Origin: Chloroflexota bacterium
GTDB taxonomy: Bacteria > Chloroflexota > Limnocylindria > P2-11E
Length of the DNA: 64,000 bases
Assembly: GCA_005889405.1 (NCBI GenBank)
Contig: VBFY01000063.1
Coordinates: forward strand, 1 to 64,000
Direction: 5' to 3'
A program made the position numbers and the translations under genes. Positions 10,098 through 18,984 of this stretch are shown one piece after another. The notes under the pieces were generated by a model that worked only from the letters and a program-made list of their open reading frames with translations, searched no databases and was not told the DNA's origin. Every line of letters begins with the position of its first letter. The stretch's first letter is position 1.

Positions 10098-10462
10098 TCC
10101 GGCCGTACACCCGCGTCCGCGTCGCCGACAACACCGGAGCGAGAGAGCTCTCGGTGATCCGCGTCCTCGGCTCGTCCACGGGGACGACCGCCGAGATCGG
10201 CGACGTGTTCATCGCGGCCGTGAAGAACGCGATCCCGAACTCGGGCGTGAAGAAGGGTGAGGTCGTGCGCGCGGTCGTCGTCCGCCAGACCAAGGAATAC
10301 CGCCGCAACGACGGATCCTTCATCCGCTTCGACGACAACGCCGCGGTGCTGCTCAATCCGCAGAACCAGCCGCGTGGCACGCGCATCTTCGGCCCGGTCG
10401 CGCGCGAGCTGCGCGAGCGCAACTTCATGAAGATCGTTTCGCTCGCACCGGAGGTGCTCTAG
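10094..10462 (+). CDS. rplN: 50S ribosomal protein L14
   Basis: The product has 122 residues with [17 protein letters not shown] near the start, [15 protein letters not shown], and [28 protein letters not shown] at the end. L14 forms bridge B8 to the small subunit. The start codon is TTG, overlapping the S17 stop as TTGA, and the stop overlaps the GTG of rplX. Confidence 0.97.
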   Translation: MIRPYTRVRVADNTGARELSVIRVLGSSTGTTAEIGDVFIAAVKNAIPNSGVKKGEVVRAVVVRQTKEYRRNDGSFIRFDDNAAVLLNPQNQPRGTRIFGPVARELRERNFMKIVSLAPEVL

Positions 10463-10803
10463 TGGCGAGCAATCTGCGCATCCGCAAGGGCGACGAGGTG
10501 GTCGTGATCGCCGGACGCGATCGCGGCAAGCGCGGCAAAGTGCAAGAGGTCGACCGCGTCTCGGGCAAGGTGATCGTGGCCGGCGTGAACATCGGCAAGC
10601 GTCACACCAAACCCAACCCGTCCAAGAACCAGAAGGGCGGGATCATCGACCAGCCCATGGGCCTCTCGCTTGGGAAGGTCATGGTGATCTGCCCGCACTG
10701 CGGCGAGGCCACGCGTGTGGCGCACCGCATCGAAGAGGACAACAAGGAGCGCATCTGCAAGCGCTGCGGCGAGTCCATCGTGGTCGAGGAGAAGGAATCG
10801 TGA
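10462..10803 (+). CDS. rplX: 50S ribosomal protein L24 with C-terminal zinc-knuckle
   Basis: The product has 113 residues. The KOW motif ([22 protein letters not shown]) is near the N-terminus, and [10 protein letters not shown] and [10 protein letters not shown] follow. The C-terminal half carries CPHC and CKRC pairs that could bind one zinc ion, a variant known in part of the L24 family. L24 initiates 50S assembly near the tunnel exit. The start is GTG overlapping the L14 stop. Confidence 0.97.
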   Translation: MASNLRIRKGDEVVVIAGRDRGKRGKVQEVDRVSGKVIVAGVNIGKRHTKPNPSKNQKGGIIDQPMGLSLGKVMVICPHCGEATRVAHRIEEDNKERICKRCGESIVVEEKES

Positions 10804-11372
10804 CAGTGGCGAGCGTGCTGAAGGAGCGCTACGACTCAGCGGTGCGCGACGAGCTGCGCAAGCAGTTCGGCTTCACGAACGTGATGCAGATCCCGCGCCT
10901 CGAGAAGATCGTGCTCAACATCGGCATGGGCGAGGCGATCGGCAACGCGAAGGCCATGGACGCCGCGGCGTCGGACCTCGCCCAGATCACCGGCCAGCGT
11001 CCGGTCGTGACGAAGTCCCGCCGCGCGATCTCGAACTTCAAGCTGCGGATCGGAATGCCCATCGGCCTCAAGGTCACGCTGCGCGGCGAGCGCATGTGGC
11101 ATTTCTACGAGAAGCTCGTCACGGTCGCGCTGCCCCGCATCCGCGACTTCCAGGGCATCCCGGACCGCAGCTTCGACGGTCGTGGGAACTTCTCGCTCGG
11201 TCTCAAGGAGCAGCTGGTCTTCCCGGAGATCGACTACGACAAGATCGACCGGCTGCGCGGCATGGAGATCACGATCGTGACCACGGCGAAAACGGACGAA
11301 GAGGCGCGCGCGCTCTTGCGCGGCCTCGGCATGCCGTTCAAGGCATCCTCGAAGGGGGTGGAAGGGGCCTAG
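10800..11372 (+). CDS. rplE: 50S ribosomal protein L5
   Basis: The product has 190 residues: [20 protein letters not shown] near the start, [21 protein letters not shown], and [24 protein letters not shown]5 binds 5S rRNA and contacts S13 across the subunit interface. The GTG at 10800 overlaps the L24 stop (GTGA); a second GTG two codons later is an alternative. Confidence 0.97.
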   Translation: MTVASVLKERYDSAVRDELRKQFGFTNVMQIPRLEKIVLNIGMGEAIGNAKAMDAAASDLAQITGQRPVVTKSRRAISNFKLRIGMPIGLKVTLRGERMWHFYEKLVTVALPRIRDFQGIPDRSFDGRGNFSLGLKEQLVFPEIDYDKIDRLRGMEITIVTTAKTDEEARALLRGLGMPFKASSKGVEGA

Positions 11373-11380
11373 CCCCGCTC

Positions 11381-11566
11381 ATGGCGAAGAAGAGCCTGAT
11401 CCTCAAGTCCCAGCGGCCGCCGAAGTTCAAGGTGCAGGGCTATCACCGGTGCCAGGTATGCGGCCGCCCGCGTGGCTACATGCGCAAGTTCGGGCTGTGT
11501 CGGATCTGCTTCCGCGAGCGCGCGCTCATGGGCGAGCTGCCGGGCGTGACGAAGTCGAGTTGGTGA
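11381..11566 (+). CDS. rpsN: 30S ribosomal protein S14, zinc-binding type
   Basis: The product is the short, 61-residue form of S14. Two Cys pairs (CQVC and CRIC, about 24-27 and 39-42) form a zinc ribbon, with [12 protein letters not shown] between them and the conserved [11 protein letters not shown] end. It lies within a longer open frame shadowing rplE; ATG 11381 gives the family start AKKS. S14 completes the 30S head next to S3 and S10. Confidence 0.97.
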   Translation: MAKKSLILKSQRPPKFKVQGYHRCQVCGRPRGYMRKFGLCRICFRERALMGELPGVTKSSW

Positions 11567-11567
11567 G

Positions 11568-12080
11568 ATGGAAATGAACGAGACGACACCCCCCATCGAG
11601 ACCGGCGAGCAACAGGCCGGAGAGAGCCTGGCCCCGCGGCCTGCGGTGAAACGCACCGTCGCGCAGAAACCGAAGAAGCCGCGCGTCGGTGGCGCGCCGA
11701 GCGATCCGCTGGCCGACATGCTCACACGAGTGCGGAACGGCGCCGGCGCGCGTCACGAGACCGTGACCATTCCGGCGAGCCGAACGAAGCTCGAGGTCGC
11801 GAAGATCCTGAAGGCCGAGGGGTTCATCAGCTCGTTCGAACAGCCGACACCTCGCGAGATCGTACTCAAGATGAAGTACATCGGCGGCAAGGTGCCTGCG
11901 GTCTCCGGACTCCGGCGCATCAGCCGGCCGGGCTTGCGCGTCTACGCACGGAAGACCGAGATGCCGCGCGTGCTCGGCGGTCTCGGTGTCGCGATCGTCT
12001 CGACCTCGTCCGGTGTCATGACCGGGCGCGAGGCCGAGAAGAAGGGGTTGGGCGGGGAAGTCCTCGCCTACATATGGTGA
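11568..12080 (+). CDS. rpsH: 30S ribosomal protein S8 with N-terminal extension
   Basis: The product has 170 residues; the standard S8 of about 130 starts near residue 45 (DPLADMLTRVRNG). Before it lies an extension that is first acidic, then rich in Lys, Arg and Pro. The C-terminal hallmark GVAIVSTSSGVMTGREAEKKGLGGEVLAYIW is intact. S8 nucleates the 16S central domain and in E. coli represses the spc operon; whether that holds here is not visible. The gap after rpsN is a single base. Confidence 0.95.
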   Translation: MEMNETTPPIETGEQQAGESLAPRPAVKRTVAQKPKKPRVGGAPSDPLADMLTRVRNGAGARHETVTIPASRTKLEVAKILKAEGFISSFEQPTPREIVLKMKYIGGKVPAVSGLRRISRPGLRVYARKTEMPRVLGGLGVAIVSTSSGVMTGREAEKKGLGGEVLAYIW

Positions 12081-12084
12081 TCAG

Positions 12085-12636
12085 ATGAGTCGCATCGGTC
12101 GCCTCCCCGTACCGGTCCCGCAGGGCGTGGACGTCAAGATCGACGGCCAGAGCGTGCGCGTGAAGGGCCCGAAGGGTGAGCTCGTGCGCACCTTCCATTC
12201 CGACGTGTCGGTGACGCGTGAGGACGGGACGCTCGTGGTGAAGCGCAAGGACGACGCGAAGGCGACGCGGGCGCTGCACGGACTCACTCGCGCGCTCCTG
12301 CAGAACATGGTCACCGGCGTCACCACCGGGTACGCTCGTGATCTCGAGATCAGCGGCACCGGCTATCGCGCCGTGCTCGCGGGGAAGAAGCTGCAGCTCG
12401 CGCTTGGTTTCTCGCACCCGATCGAGATCGACCCGCCCGCCGGGGTGTCGTTCACCCTCGAGACCCCGCAGAAGGTCAAGGTCTCGGGTAGCGACAAGCA
12501 AATGGTCGGGGAGATCGCCGCGCGCATCCGCGCGCTGCGGGTGCCGGATCCGTACAAGGCGAAGGGCATCAAGTACGCGGAAGAGCGCATCAAGAAGAAG
12601 GCCGGCAAGGCTGGCAAGGTCGGCGCGAAGGCGTAG
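12085..12636 (+). CDS. rplF: 50S ribosomal protein L6
   Basis: The product has 183 residues: [15 protein letters not shown] start, [10 protein letters not shown], and the conserved C-terminal [25 protein letters not shown]6 supports the sarcin-ricin loop region where elongation factors bind. The end is Lys/Ala-rich as is normal for the family, though slightly extended. Confidence 0.97.
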   Translation: MSRIGRLPVPVPQGVDVKIDGQSVRVKGPKGELVRTFHSDVSVTREDGTLVVKRKDDAKATRALHGLTRALLQNMVTGVTTGYARDLEISGTGYRAVLAGKKLQLALGFSHPIEIDPPAGVSFTLETPQKVKVSGSDKQMVGEIAARIRALRVPDPYKAKGIKYAEERIKKKAGKAGKVGAKA

Positions 12637-12647
12637 CGGGGAGAGAG

Positions 12648-13001
12648 ATGGCGAAAGCAACCCGGAACGACGGTCGGACACGGCGCCACGTGCGGGTGCG
12701 CGAGAAGGTGCGCGGCAGTGCGGCGCGCCCGCGTCTCGCGGTGTTCCGCTCGCTCACGCACATCTACGCGCAGCTCGTCGACGACGACGCCGGCACGACG
12801 CTCGCCGCGGCCTCTTCGCTCGACACGAAGGACGCCAAGGGAAAGAGGACGGAGCTCGCGAAGAGCGTCGGCACGCTCCTCGGCGACCGCGCGAAGCAGA
12901 AGGGCGTCACCGAGGTCGTGTTCGACCGCGGCGGCTACCGGTATCACGGAAGAGTGAAGGCGTTGGCCGAGGGTGTCCGCGCCGCGGGGGTCAAAGTCTG
13001 A
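12648..13001 (+). CDS. rplR: 50S ribosomal protein L18
   Basis: The product has 117 residues. [41 protein letters not shown] and the terminal [25 protein letters not shown] fit the family well. L18 binds 5S rRNA together with L5. GGGGAGAG lies about 6 bases before the start. The stop shares one base with the rpsE start. Confidence 0.97.
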   Translation: MAKATRNDGRTRRHVRVREKVRGSAARPRLAVFRSLTHIYAQLVDDDAGTTLAAASSLDTKDAKGKRTELAKSVGTLLGDRAKQKGVTEVVFDRGGYRYHGRVKALAEGVRAAGVKV

Positions 13002-13522
13002 TGCCGAGGATCGATCCAACACGTTTGGAGCTCACCGAGCGCGTCGTGCAGATCAACCGCGTCTCCAAGGTCGTCAAGGGCGGCCGGCGGTTCAGCTTCT
13101 CGGCCGTGGTCGTCGTGGGTGATGGCCGCGGACACGTCGGTGCAGGTCTGGGGAAGGCCGACGAGGTGCCGGCGGCGATCACGAAGGGCATCGCGGACGC
13201 GAAGAAGCAGCTCATCCTCGTGCCGCTCGTCGATCGCACGATCCCGCACCCGGTGACGGCGGACTTCGGCGCTGCGAAGGTGCTCCTCCGGCCCGCATCG
13301 AAGGGCACCGGCGTCATCGCCGGCGGTTCGGTACGCGCGGTCGTCGAATCCGCGGGCATCAGCGACATCCTGTCGAAGTCGCTGGGCAGCACGAACCCGG
13401 TGAACGTGGTCATGGCGACGATGAAGGCCCTCGGAGCGCTTCGCTCCTCACAGCGGATCACGGAGATGCGCGGCGTCGATATCCGGCGCGCCCGCGCCGA
13501 GCCCGAGCCGGTGGCGCCGTGA
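13001..13522 (+). CDS. rpsE: 30S ribosomal protein S5
   Basis: The product has 173 residues: [23 protein letters not shown] (double-stranded RNA-binding-like domain), [17 protein letters not shown], and [19 protein letters not shown] followed by KSLGS-NP-NVV. S5 lies at the mRNA entry site and affects decoding accuracy. A much longer open frame begins upstream inside rplF but reads as shadow sequence; the true start is ATG 13001. Confidence 0.97.
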   Translation: MPRIDPTRLELTERVVQINRVSKVVKGGRRFSFSAVVVVGDGRGHVGAGLGKADEVPAAITKGIADAKKQLILVPLVDRTIPHPVTADFGAAKVLLRPASKGTGVIAGGSVRAVVESAGISDILSKSLGSTNPVNVVMATMKALGALRSSQRITEMRGVDIRRARAEPEPVAP

Positions 13523-13731
13523 CGCGGCTCGTCATCCGTCAGCACCGCAGCTCCATCGGCGAGAAGATCGCCGCGCGCCGGACGCTCGAGGCGCTCGGCC
13601 TCCGACGCACCGGTCAGAGCGTCGAGCAGACGGATTCGAAGGCCGTACGCGGGATGTTGCGCCGCGTCGCGCACCTGGTCGAAGTGAGCGAACAAGACGC
13701 GAAGTCGGAGACGGCGGGTAGGAAGATATGA
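13519..13731 (+). CDS. rpmD: 50S ribosomal protein L30
   Basis: The product has 70 residues with [18 protein letters not shown], the [13 protein letters not shown] helix and [13 protein letters not shown]30 is a small peripheral protein, missing in some phyla, that binds 23S domain II. The start GTG overlaps the S5 stop and the TGA overlaps the rplO start. The last ten residues are an extra tail. Confidence 0.94.
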   Translation: MTRLVIRQHRSSIGEKIAARRTLEALGLRRTGQSVEQTDSKAVRGMLRRVAHLVEVSEQDAKSETAGRKI

Positions 13732-14180
13732 GACAGCACGAGCTGCGCGCTCCGCATGGCGCGCGGAAAGCCCATCGCCGCGTCGGCCGCGGGATCTCCT
13801 CCGGCCAGGGCAAGACCGCGGGCAAGGGCACGAAGGGCCAGCTCGCCCGAAGCGGTCCTGGCATCCCGGGCTGGTTCGAAGGTGGCCAGACGCCGATCCA
13901 CATGCGCATCCCGAAGATGCGCGGCTTCAAGAACACGCGCTTCCGCGTTTCTTATGTCGGCGTGAACGTCGGCCGCCTCGGCGACTACGCCGTTGACGGC
14001 AAGGTCACCCCGGAGACACTCGCGGCGAAGGGCCTCGTACGACCCGACGCGCGCGTGAAGGTGCTCGCCGACGGCGAGGTCAAGGCTGGCTACGAGGTGC
14101 ACGCGCACGCGGTCTCGGCGACCGCGCGAAAGAAGATCGAATCCGCGGGCGGGTCGATCGTGATCATCGGCGGCTCATAG
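13728..14180 (+). CDS. rplO: 50S ribosomal protein L15
   Basis: The product has 150 residues. The N-terminal extended region has RVGRGISSGQGKTAGKGTKGQ and GPGIPGWFEGGQTPIHMRIPK, and the globular end has KVLADGEVK and ATARKKIESAGGSIVII. L15 is a late assembly protein with an extended tail that penetrates 23S rRNA. secY starts five bases after its stop, the usual order. Confidence 0.97.
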   Translation: MRQHELRAPHGARKAHRRVGRGISSGQGKTAGKGTKGQLARSGPGIPGWFEGGQTPIHMRIPKMRGFKNTRFRVSYVGVNVGRLGDYAVDGKVTPETLAAKGLVRPDARVKVLADGEVKAGYEVHAHAVSATARKKIESAGGSIVIIGGS

Positions 14181-14184
14181 CCCC

Positions 14185-15468
14185 ATGGGCATGTTCGCCG
14201 CGCTGCTCGAGGCGTTCCGTACCCCGGACCTGCGCAACAAGATCCTCTTCACGCTGGGCATGCTCGTGGTGTTCCGTTTCCTCGCGCACGTGCCGCTGCC
14301 GGGTGTGGACCAGGCGCAGCTCCAGAACGTCCTCAACTCGAGCCAGCTGCTCAACCTGCTCGATCTCTTCTCGGGCGGCGGCCTCGCGAAGCTGTCGGTC
14401 GTCGCGCTCGGTGTGAATCCCTACATCAACGCCTCGATCATCATGACCCTGCTCAACCAGACGATCCCCGCGCTCGAGCGCCTCTCGAAAGAAGGGGAGT
14501 ACGGGCGGAACAAGATCAATCAGTACACGCGCGTGCTCACCGTCCCGCTCGCGCTGCTGCAGGGAATCGGCGTCGCCGTGTTCATGCAGCGCTCGGGCGT
14601 GCTGCCGGGCTTCGGTCCCGACAACCTCGGCCTCACGCTCGCGATCCTCGCCTCGCTCACGTCGGGAACGCTCATCCTCATGTGGCTGGGTGAGCTGATC
14701 AGCGAGCGCGGCATCGGCAACGGGATCAGCTTCATCATCTTCGCGGGCATCGTTGGCCGCCTGCCCACCACGGTGTCGCAGACGTTCGAGGTGCAGCAGA
14801 ACGTATTCGCCCTCGCGTCGATCGCGGTCATCGCGGTCCTGGTGATCGCCGCGATCATCTTCATCCAGGAGGGCCAGCGTCGCGTCCCCGTGCAGTACGC
14901 GAAACGCGTGCGCGGAACGCGGATGTACTCCGGCGGCAGCACGCACATCCCGCTACGCGTGAACAGCGCGGGCGTCATCCCGATCATCTTCGCGATCTCG
15001 ATCCTGCTGCTGCCGAGCCAGGTGGCGCAGTACTTCACGAACAGCGATACCGACTGGGTGAAGAACCTCGCGACCGGGATCGTCGGCGCGTTCGGCAATC
15101 CGGTCTTCTACAACTCGCTCTACTTCCTGCTCGTAGTCGCGTTCACCTTCTTCTATACCGCCTTCACATTCGTGCCGAACGACGTTGCGGACAACATCAA
15201 GCGGTACGGCGGGTTCATCCCGGGGATCCGGCCGGGCCGGCCGACCGCGGAGTTCCTCGGCCGCGTCGTCACGCGCATCACCATCGCCGGCGCGTTGTTC
15301 CTCGGCATCGTCGCGGTGATGCCCACGCTCATCGGCGACATCACCGGGGTGCAGACGCTCCGCCTCGGTGGCACGAGCATCCTCATCGTGGTCGGCGTCG
15401 TCGTGGAGACGATGAAGCAGCTCGAAGCGCAGCTGCTGCAGCGTAGCTACGAGGGGTTCATCCGCTAG
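14185..15468 (+). CDS. secY: Preprotein translocase subunit SecY
   Basis: The product has 427 residues and ten predicted membrane helices. SecY forms the Sec channel with SecE and SecG for export and membrane insertion. Landmarks are FRFLAHVPLPGVD, the plug-region sequence LLDLFSGGGL, GVNPYINASIIMTLL, the RVPVQYAKR loop, GGSTHIPLRVN and PGRPTAEFL. It follows rplO with a short gap, and adk starts within its stop codon (TAGTG). SecE and SecG are not in the window. Confidence 0.97.
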   Translation: MGMFAALLEAFRTPDLRNKILFTLGMLVVFRFLAHVPLPGVDQAQLQNVLNSSQLLNLLDLFSGGGLAKLSVVALGVNPYINASIIMTLLNQTIPALERLSKEGEYGRNKINQYTRVLTVPLALLQGIGVAVFMQRSGVLPGFGPDNLGLTLAILASLTSGTLILMWLGELISERGIGNGISFIIFAGIVGRLPTTVSQTFEVQQNVFALASIAVIAVLVIAAIIFIQEGQRRVPVQYAKRVRGTRMYSGGSTHIPLRVNSAGVIPIIFAISILLLPSQVAQYFTNSDTDWVKNLATGIVGAFGNPVFYNSLYFLLVVAFTFFYTAFTFVPNDVADNIKRYGGFIPGIRPGRPTAEFLGRVVTRITIAGALFLGIVAVMPTLIGDITGVQTLRLGGTSILIVVGVVVETMKQLEAQLLQRSYEGFIR

Positions 15469-16151
15469 TGACTCAGGGCGATCTCGTCCTGATGGGCCCA
15501 CCGGGCTCGGGCAAGGGCACGCAGGCGCGACGGATGGTGGACGAGCTCGGCTACGTGCAGCTCGCGACCGGCGATCTGTTCCGCGCGCACCTGGCGCAGG
15601 GCACCGAGCTCGGCAAGCTCGCGCAGAACTACATGTCGAAAGGCCAGTACGTACCCGACGACGTGACGGTGAAGATGGTGCGCGAGCGCCTGGCGGATAT
15701 CCCGCGCAAGACGCGCATCGTGTTCGACGGCTTTCCGCGGACGGTCGCGCAGGCCGAGGCGCTCGACCGGCTATTAAAGGAGTGCGGGCGGTCGCTGACC
15801 GCGGTGCTCCTGCTCGAGGTTCCGCGCGACGAGCTCCTGAAGCGTCTGGGCACGCGCGCGACGTGCTCGCGCTGCCAGACGGTGTACTCGCTGGCGGTGC
15901 GACCGCCGAAGGTGCCGGGCGTCTGCGACCGCTGCGGCGGGCCGGTGAGCGCGACCGCGCGCTCCGACGAATCGCCCGAGGTCGTGAAGAAGCGGCTCGA
16001 GGTCTACGAGGCCGAGACGAAGCCCGTGATCGAGTACTACGAGAAGCGCGGGATCCTGAAGCGCGTCTCCGGTGTGGGCGCGATGGACGAGATCGGCGCG
16101 CGCCTGATGGCGCTCCTCGAACGGCGAAAGACGCCGAGGTCGACCGCGTGA
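15468..16151 (+). CDS. adk: Adenylate kinase, zinc-LID type
   Basis: The product has 227 residues and interconverts ATP + AMP with 2 ADP. GPPGSGKGTQA (P-loop, about 10-20), ATGDLFR, FDGFPRT and the LID segment with Cys pairs CSRC and CDRC are visible, so the LID is the long form bound to zinc. It starts with GTG overlapping the secY stop, and map starts inside its own stop. The secY-adk-map-infA order is classic. Confidence 0.97.
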   Translation: MTQGDLVLMGPPGSGKGTQARRMVDELGYVQLATGDLFRAHLAQGTELGKLAQNYMSKGQYVPDDVTVKMVRERLADIPRKTRIVFDGFPRTVAQAEALDRLLKECGRSLTAVLLLEVPRDELLKRLGTRATCSRCQTVYSLAVRPPKVPGVCDRCGGPVSATARSDESPEVVKKRLEVYEAETKPVIEYYEKRGILKRVSGVGAMDEIGARLMALLERRKTPRSTA

Positions 16152-16933
16152 TCACACTGAAAACCCCACAGGAGACCGCGAAGATGCGCGAGGCGGGTCG
16201 CATCGTCGCCGAGATGCTCGCCGCGTGCCGCGCGGCCGTGCGCCCGGGCGTCACGACCGGAGAGCTCGACCGGATCGCCGCCGACATCCTGAAACGTCAC
16301 GGCGCGACGTCGAACTTCAAGGGCTACGGCGTCCCGATCCTCCCGCCGTTCCCGGGCGTGATCTGCACCAGCGTGAACGAGCAGATCGTGCACGGGATCC
16401 CGGGCAAGCGCCGCCTGAGAGAGGGCGAGATCCTCAGCATCGACGCGGGCGCGATCGTCGAGGGCTGGCACGCCGACGCCGCGATCACCGTGCCGGTCGG
16501 CGCCGTGTCAACGCAGGCGGCGCAGCTCATGCTCGTGACCGAGCAAGCCCTCGGGCACGCGATCGCGGCGGCAGTCGTCGGGAAACGCCTCGGCGACATC
16601 GGCGCCGCGGTCCAGCGCTTCGTCGAGGCCCAGGGCTTCAGCATCGTCCGCAATTACGTCGGTCACGGGATCGGCCGGGCCATGCACGAGGAGCCGCAGG
16701 TCCCCAACTACGGCGCGCCCGAGCGCGGGCTCCAGATAAAGGAGGGCCTCTGCATCGCGATCGAACCGATGGTCAATATCGGCCGCCCCGAGACGAAGAC
16801 CCTGGCCGACCAGTGGACCGTGGTCACGGCCGACGGCAGCTTGTCCGCCCATTTCGAGCACACCCTCTGGTGCACGGCGGGCGGGCCCGTGGTCCTCACC
16901 GCCCCTGAAGGCCGGGCGGCGGCCGCCGCATGA
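16148..16933 (+). CDS. map: Methionine aminopeptidase, type I
   Basis: The product has 261 residues and removes the initiator Met from new proteins. All five metal ligands of the pita-bread fold are present in context: Asp in SIDAG, Asp in WHADAA, His in VGHGIGRAMHEEPQ, Glu in IAIEPM, and Glu in HFEHT. The start is GTG 16148 overlapping the adk stop (GTGA); the longer open frame upstream is a shadow of adk. A short Ala-rich tail ends the protein. The next gene has its own promoter. Confidence 0.97.
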   Translation: MITLKTPQETAKMREAGRIVAEMLAACRAAVRPGVTTGELDRIAADILKRHGATSNFKGYGVPILPPFPGVICTSVNEQIVHGIPGKRRLREGEILSIDAGAIVEGWHADAAITVPVGAVSTQAAQLMLVTEQALGHAIAAAVVGKRLGDIGAAVQRFVEAQGFSIVRNYVGHGIGRAMHEEPQVPNYGAPERGLQIKEGLCIAIEPMVNIGRPETKTLADQWTVVTADGSLSAHFEHTLWCTAGGPVVLTAPEGRAAAAA

Positions 16934-16940
16934 ACGCCCG

Positions 16941-16969
16941 TTGCTCCGCTTGGGCGGTTTCGGTACAAT
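16941..16969 (+). promoter_or_regulatory. Internal promoter upstream of infA
   Basis: TTGCTC at 16941-16946 and TACAAT at 16964-16969 are separated by 17 bases. Transcription would begin near 16976, about 40 bases before the infA start. This gives the infA-rpmJ-rpsM-rpsK-rpsD-rpoA-rplQ part independent expression. Confidence 0.65.
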
Positions 16970-17017
16970 TTTGGTTCCCGTGGGCACACGCCGCGGAGAC
17001 CCCTGTGTCTGGAGTCC

Positions 17018-17251
17018 ATGGCAAGTAACAAGCCGTCCAAGGACGTGATCGAGGTGGAGGGCACCGTCTCAGAGGCCCTCCCCAACGCGATGTTCAAGGT
17101 CGAGCTCCAGAACGGCCACGCGGTCCTGGCACACATCTCGGGAAAGATGCGGATGAATTTCATTCGTGTCGTCCCCGGGGACAAGGTCCTCGTGGAGCTA
17201 TCGCCGTACGACCTCAAGAGAGGTCGCATTACGCGTCGAGTGAGGTACTAG
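17018..17251 (+). CDS. infA: Translation initiation factor IF-1
   Basis: The product has 77 residues and is a single OB-fold protein that blocks the A site during initiation. [25 protein letters not shown] and [24 protein letters not shown] then RGRITRR are diagnostic. A GGAG lies about 6 bases before the ATG. It leads the alpha-operon portion with rpmJ three bases after its stop. Confidence 0.97.
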   Translation: MASNKPSKDVIEVEGTVSEALPNAMFKVELQNGHAVLAHISGKMRMNFIRVVPGDKVLVELSPYDLKRGRITRRVRY

Positions 17252-17254
17252 AGC

Positions 17255-17368
17255 TTGAAGGTCCGGGCGTCAGTCAAAAAGCGTTGCGACAAGTGCAAGA
17301 TCATCCGGCGCGACCGTCAGATCCTCGTGATCTGTTCGGAGCCGAAGCACAAGCAGCGCCAGGGTTAA
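17255..17368 (+). CDS. rpmJ: 50S ribosomal protein L36
   Basis: This 37-codon gene starts with TTG at 17255. The product begins (M)[14 protein letters not shown], continues [22 protein letters not shown], and has the zinc ligands Cys11, Cys14, Cys27 and His32 of the Cys-containing form of L36. It is too short for most gene callers at default length. GAGG lies upstream in the end of infA. Two hairpins separate it from rpsM. Confidence 0.93.
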   Translation: MKVRASVKKRCDKCKIIRRDRQILVICSEPKHKQRQG

Positions 17369-17427
17369 GAATGACGACTTCGTTGCACTCGTCGTCATTC
17401 ATACGTGCACCTCGTGAACGAGGTGCA
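17369..17427 (+). promoter_or_regulatory. Tandem hairpins in the rpsM leader
   Basis: The first hairpin has perfect 10-base arms (17369-17378 and 17391-17400) with a 12-base loop. The second has perfect 9-base arms (17406-17414 and 17419-17427) with a TGAA loop. Neither has a T-run. They end 16 bases before the rpsM start, so they occupy the leader of the rpsM-rpsK-rpsD-rpoA genes, where S4 acts as translational repressor in E. coli and B. subtilis. Confidence 0.6.
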
Positions 17428-17443
17428 GTAGGGGAGGCTCGTC

Positions 17444-17827
17444 ATGGCACGTATCGCCGGCGTTGACATCCCGCGCGAGAAGCGCGTCGACGTGTCGCTC
17501 CGCTACATCTTCGGCATCGGACCGACCACCGCGCGTGACGTGCTCGAGCAGGCGCGGGTCGACGGCGCCGTGCGCGTGCGCGATCTCACCGAGCCTCAGG
17601 TCGCGAAGATCCGAGAGATCATCGATCGCGGCTTCACCGTCGAGGGTGACCTCCGCCGCGAGGTCGCCATGAACATCAAACGCCTTCAGGAGATCGGCAG
17701 CTATCGCGGGCTTCGGCATCGCAAGGGGCTACCGGTCCGCGGTCAGCGTACGCGCACCAACGCGCGTACCCGAAAGGGTCCACGTAAGACGGTGGCCGGA
17801 AAGAAGAAGTCGGTGTCGAAGACCTAA
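17444..17827 (+). CDS. rpsM: 30S ribosomal protein S13
   Basis: The product has 127 residues: [19 protein letters not shown], a helix-hairpin-helix segment with FGIGPTTA, and the basic tail [34 protein letters not shown] that contacts tRNA in the P site. GGGGAGG lies 7 bases before the ATG. It overlaps the rpsK start by one base. Confidence 0.97.
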   Translation: MARIAGVDIPREKRVDVSLRYIFGIGPTTARDVLEQARVDGAVRVRDLTEPQVAKIREIIDRGFTVEGDLRREVAMNIKRLQEIGSYRGLRHRKGLPVRGQRTRTNARTRKGPRKTVAGKKKSVSKT

Positions 17828-18339
17828 TGGCGAAGGACAACAAGGACGTCGCCACGAAGGAACGGCCGGGCAGGCGCGACGCGGGGAAAGCTCAAGACGC
17901 GTCGGCGAAGGACAAGAAGGCCGGCGCGCCCGAGGCCGAGGGTGCCGCGGGCGCCGAGAAGGCCGCGCCGCGCAAGAAGCGCGAGCGGCGGGTCGTGCCG
18001 CGCGGCGCGGCGCATATCAAGGCATCTTTCAACAACACGATCATCTCGATCAGCGATCCGGTCGGGAACATCATCGCGTGGTCGTCCGCCGGCGCGTCCG
18101 GATGGAAGGGCTCGCGCAAGAGCACGCCGTACGCGGCGCAGGTCGCCGCCGAGAACGCGGCGCGCAAGGCGGTCGACACCGGCATGAAGACCGTCGAGGT
18201 GTTCGTGCGCGGTCCGGGCGCCGGGCGTGAAGCGGCCATCCGCGCGCTGGAGGCGACCGGTCTCGAGGTCACCGCGATCACCGACGTCACGCCGATCCCG
18301 CACAACGGTTGCCGCCCTCCAAAGCGGCGGAGGGTCTAA
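17827..18339 (+). CDS. rpsK: 30S ribosomal protein S11 with N-terminal extension
   Basis: The product has 170 residues against about 129 in the family. The first roughly 55 are a charged Lys/Ala/Asp/Glu-rich extension. The core begins near [22 protein letters not shown] and includes [32 protein letters not shown] and [19 protein letters not shown]11 forms part of the platform and contacts mRNA near the E site. Confidence 0.96.
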   Translation: MAKDNKDVATKERPGRRDAGKAQDASAKDKKAGAPEAEGAAGAEKAAPRKKRERRVVPRGAAHIKASFNNTIISISDPVGNIIAWSSAGASGWKGSRKSTPYAAQVAAENAARKAVDTGMKTVEVFVRGPGAGREAAIRALEATGLEVTAITDVTPIPHNGCRPPKRRRV

Positions 18340-18963
18340 ATGGCGCGTTACACCGGTCCCGTCTGTCGTCTCTGCCGCCGCGAGGGCATGAAGCTCTTCC
18401 TCAAGGGCGAGAAGTGCTTGACGAAGTGCACCTTCGAGCGGCGCAGCTCTCCGCCCGGTATGCACCAGCAGCGTCGTCGCAAAGTGTCCGACTTCGCGCT
18501 TCAGCTTCGTGAGAAGCAGAAGGCGCGTCGGATCTACGGCGTGCTCGAGCGCCAGATGAAGAACACGTTCGAGCAGGCGGCGGAGATCAAGGGCGCGACC
18601 GGCGAGGTGATGCTGCAGAACCTCGAGCGGCGCCTCGACAACACCGTGTACCGCTCCGGCTTCGGGAAGTCGCGCTCGCAGGCGCGGCAGCTCGTGGCGC
18701 ACGCGCACATCAAGGTCAACGGCAAGATCACGAAGACGCCGAGCTATCAGGTGAAGGCCGGCGACCTCATCACGGTGAGAGAGTCGAGCCGCGACTCGAA
18801 CTACTTCAAGGAGATGCTGGCCTGGGCGAAGACGCAGACGCGCCCCGGCTGGCTCGAGACCGACCCCGAGAACTTCAGCGCGAAGGTGCTCTCGGTGCCG
18901 ACGCGCGACCAGATCGAGGCGCAGGTCAACACGCAGCTCATCGTTGAGCACTATTCCCGTTAG
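18340..18963 (+). CDS. rpsD: 30S ribosomal protein S4, Cys4 type
   Basis: The product has 207 residues. The N-terminal zinc site uses CRLC (9-12) and CLTKC (27-31), the C+ form of S4. The S4 RNA-binding domain reads RLDNTVYRSGFGKSRSQARQLVAHAHIKVNGK. S4 starts 16S assembly and in many bacteria represses its own operon. The ATG immediately follows the rpsK stop. Confidence 0.97.
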   Translation: MARYTGPVCRLCRREGMKLFLKGEKCLTKCTFERRSSPPGMHQQRRRKVSDFALQLREKQKARRIYGVLERQMKNTFEQAAEIKGATGEVMLQNLERRLDNTVYRSGFGKSRSQARQLVAHAHIKVNGKITKTPSYQVKAGDLITVRESSRDSNYFKEMLAWAKTQTRPGWLETDPENFSAKVLSVPTRDQIEAQVNTQLIVEHYSR

Positions 18964-18984
18964 CGCTGCAGGAAGGAACACCGA

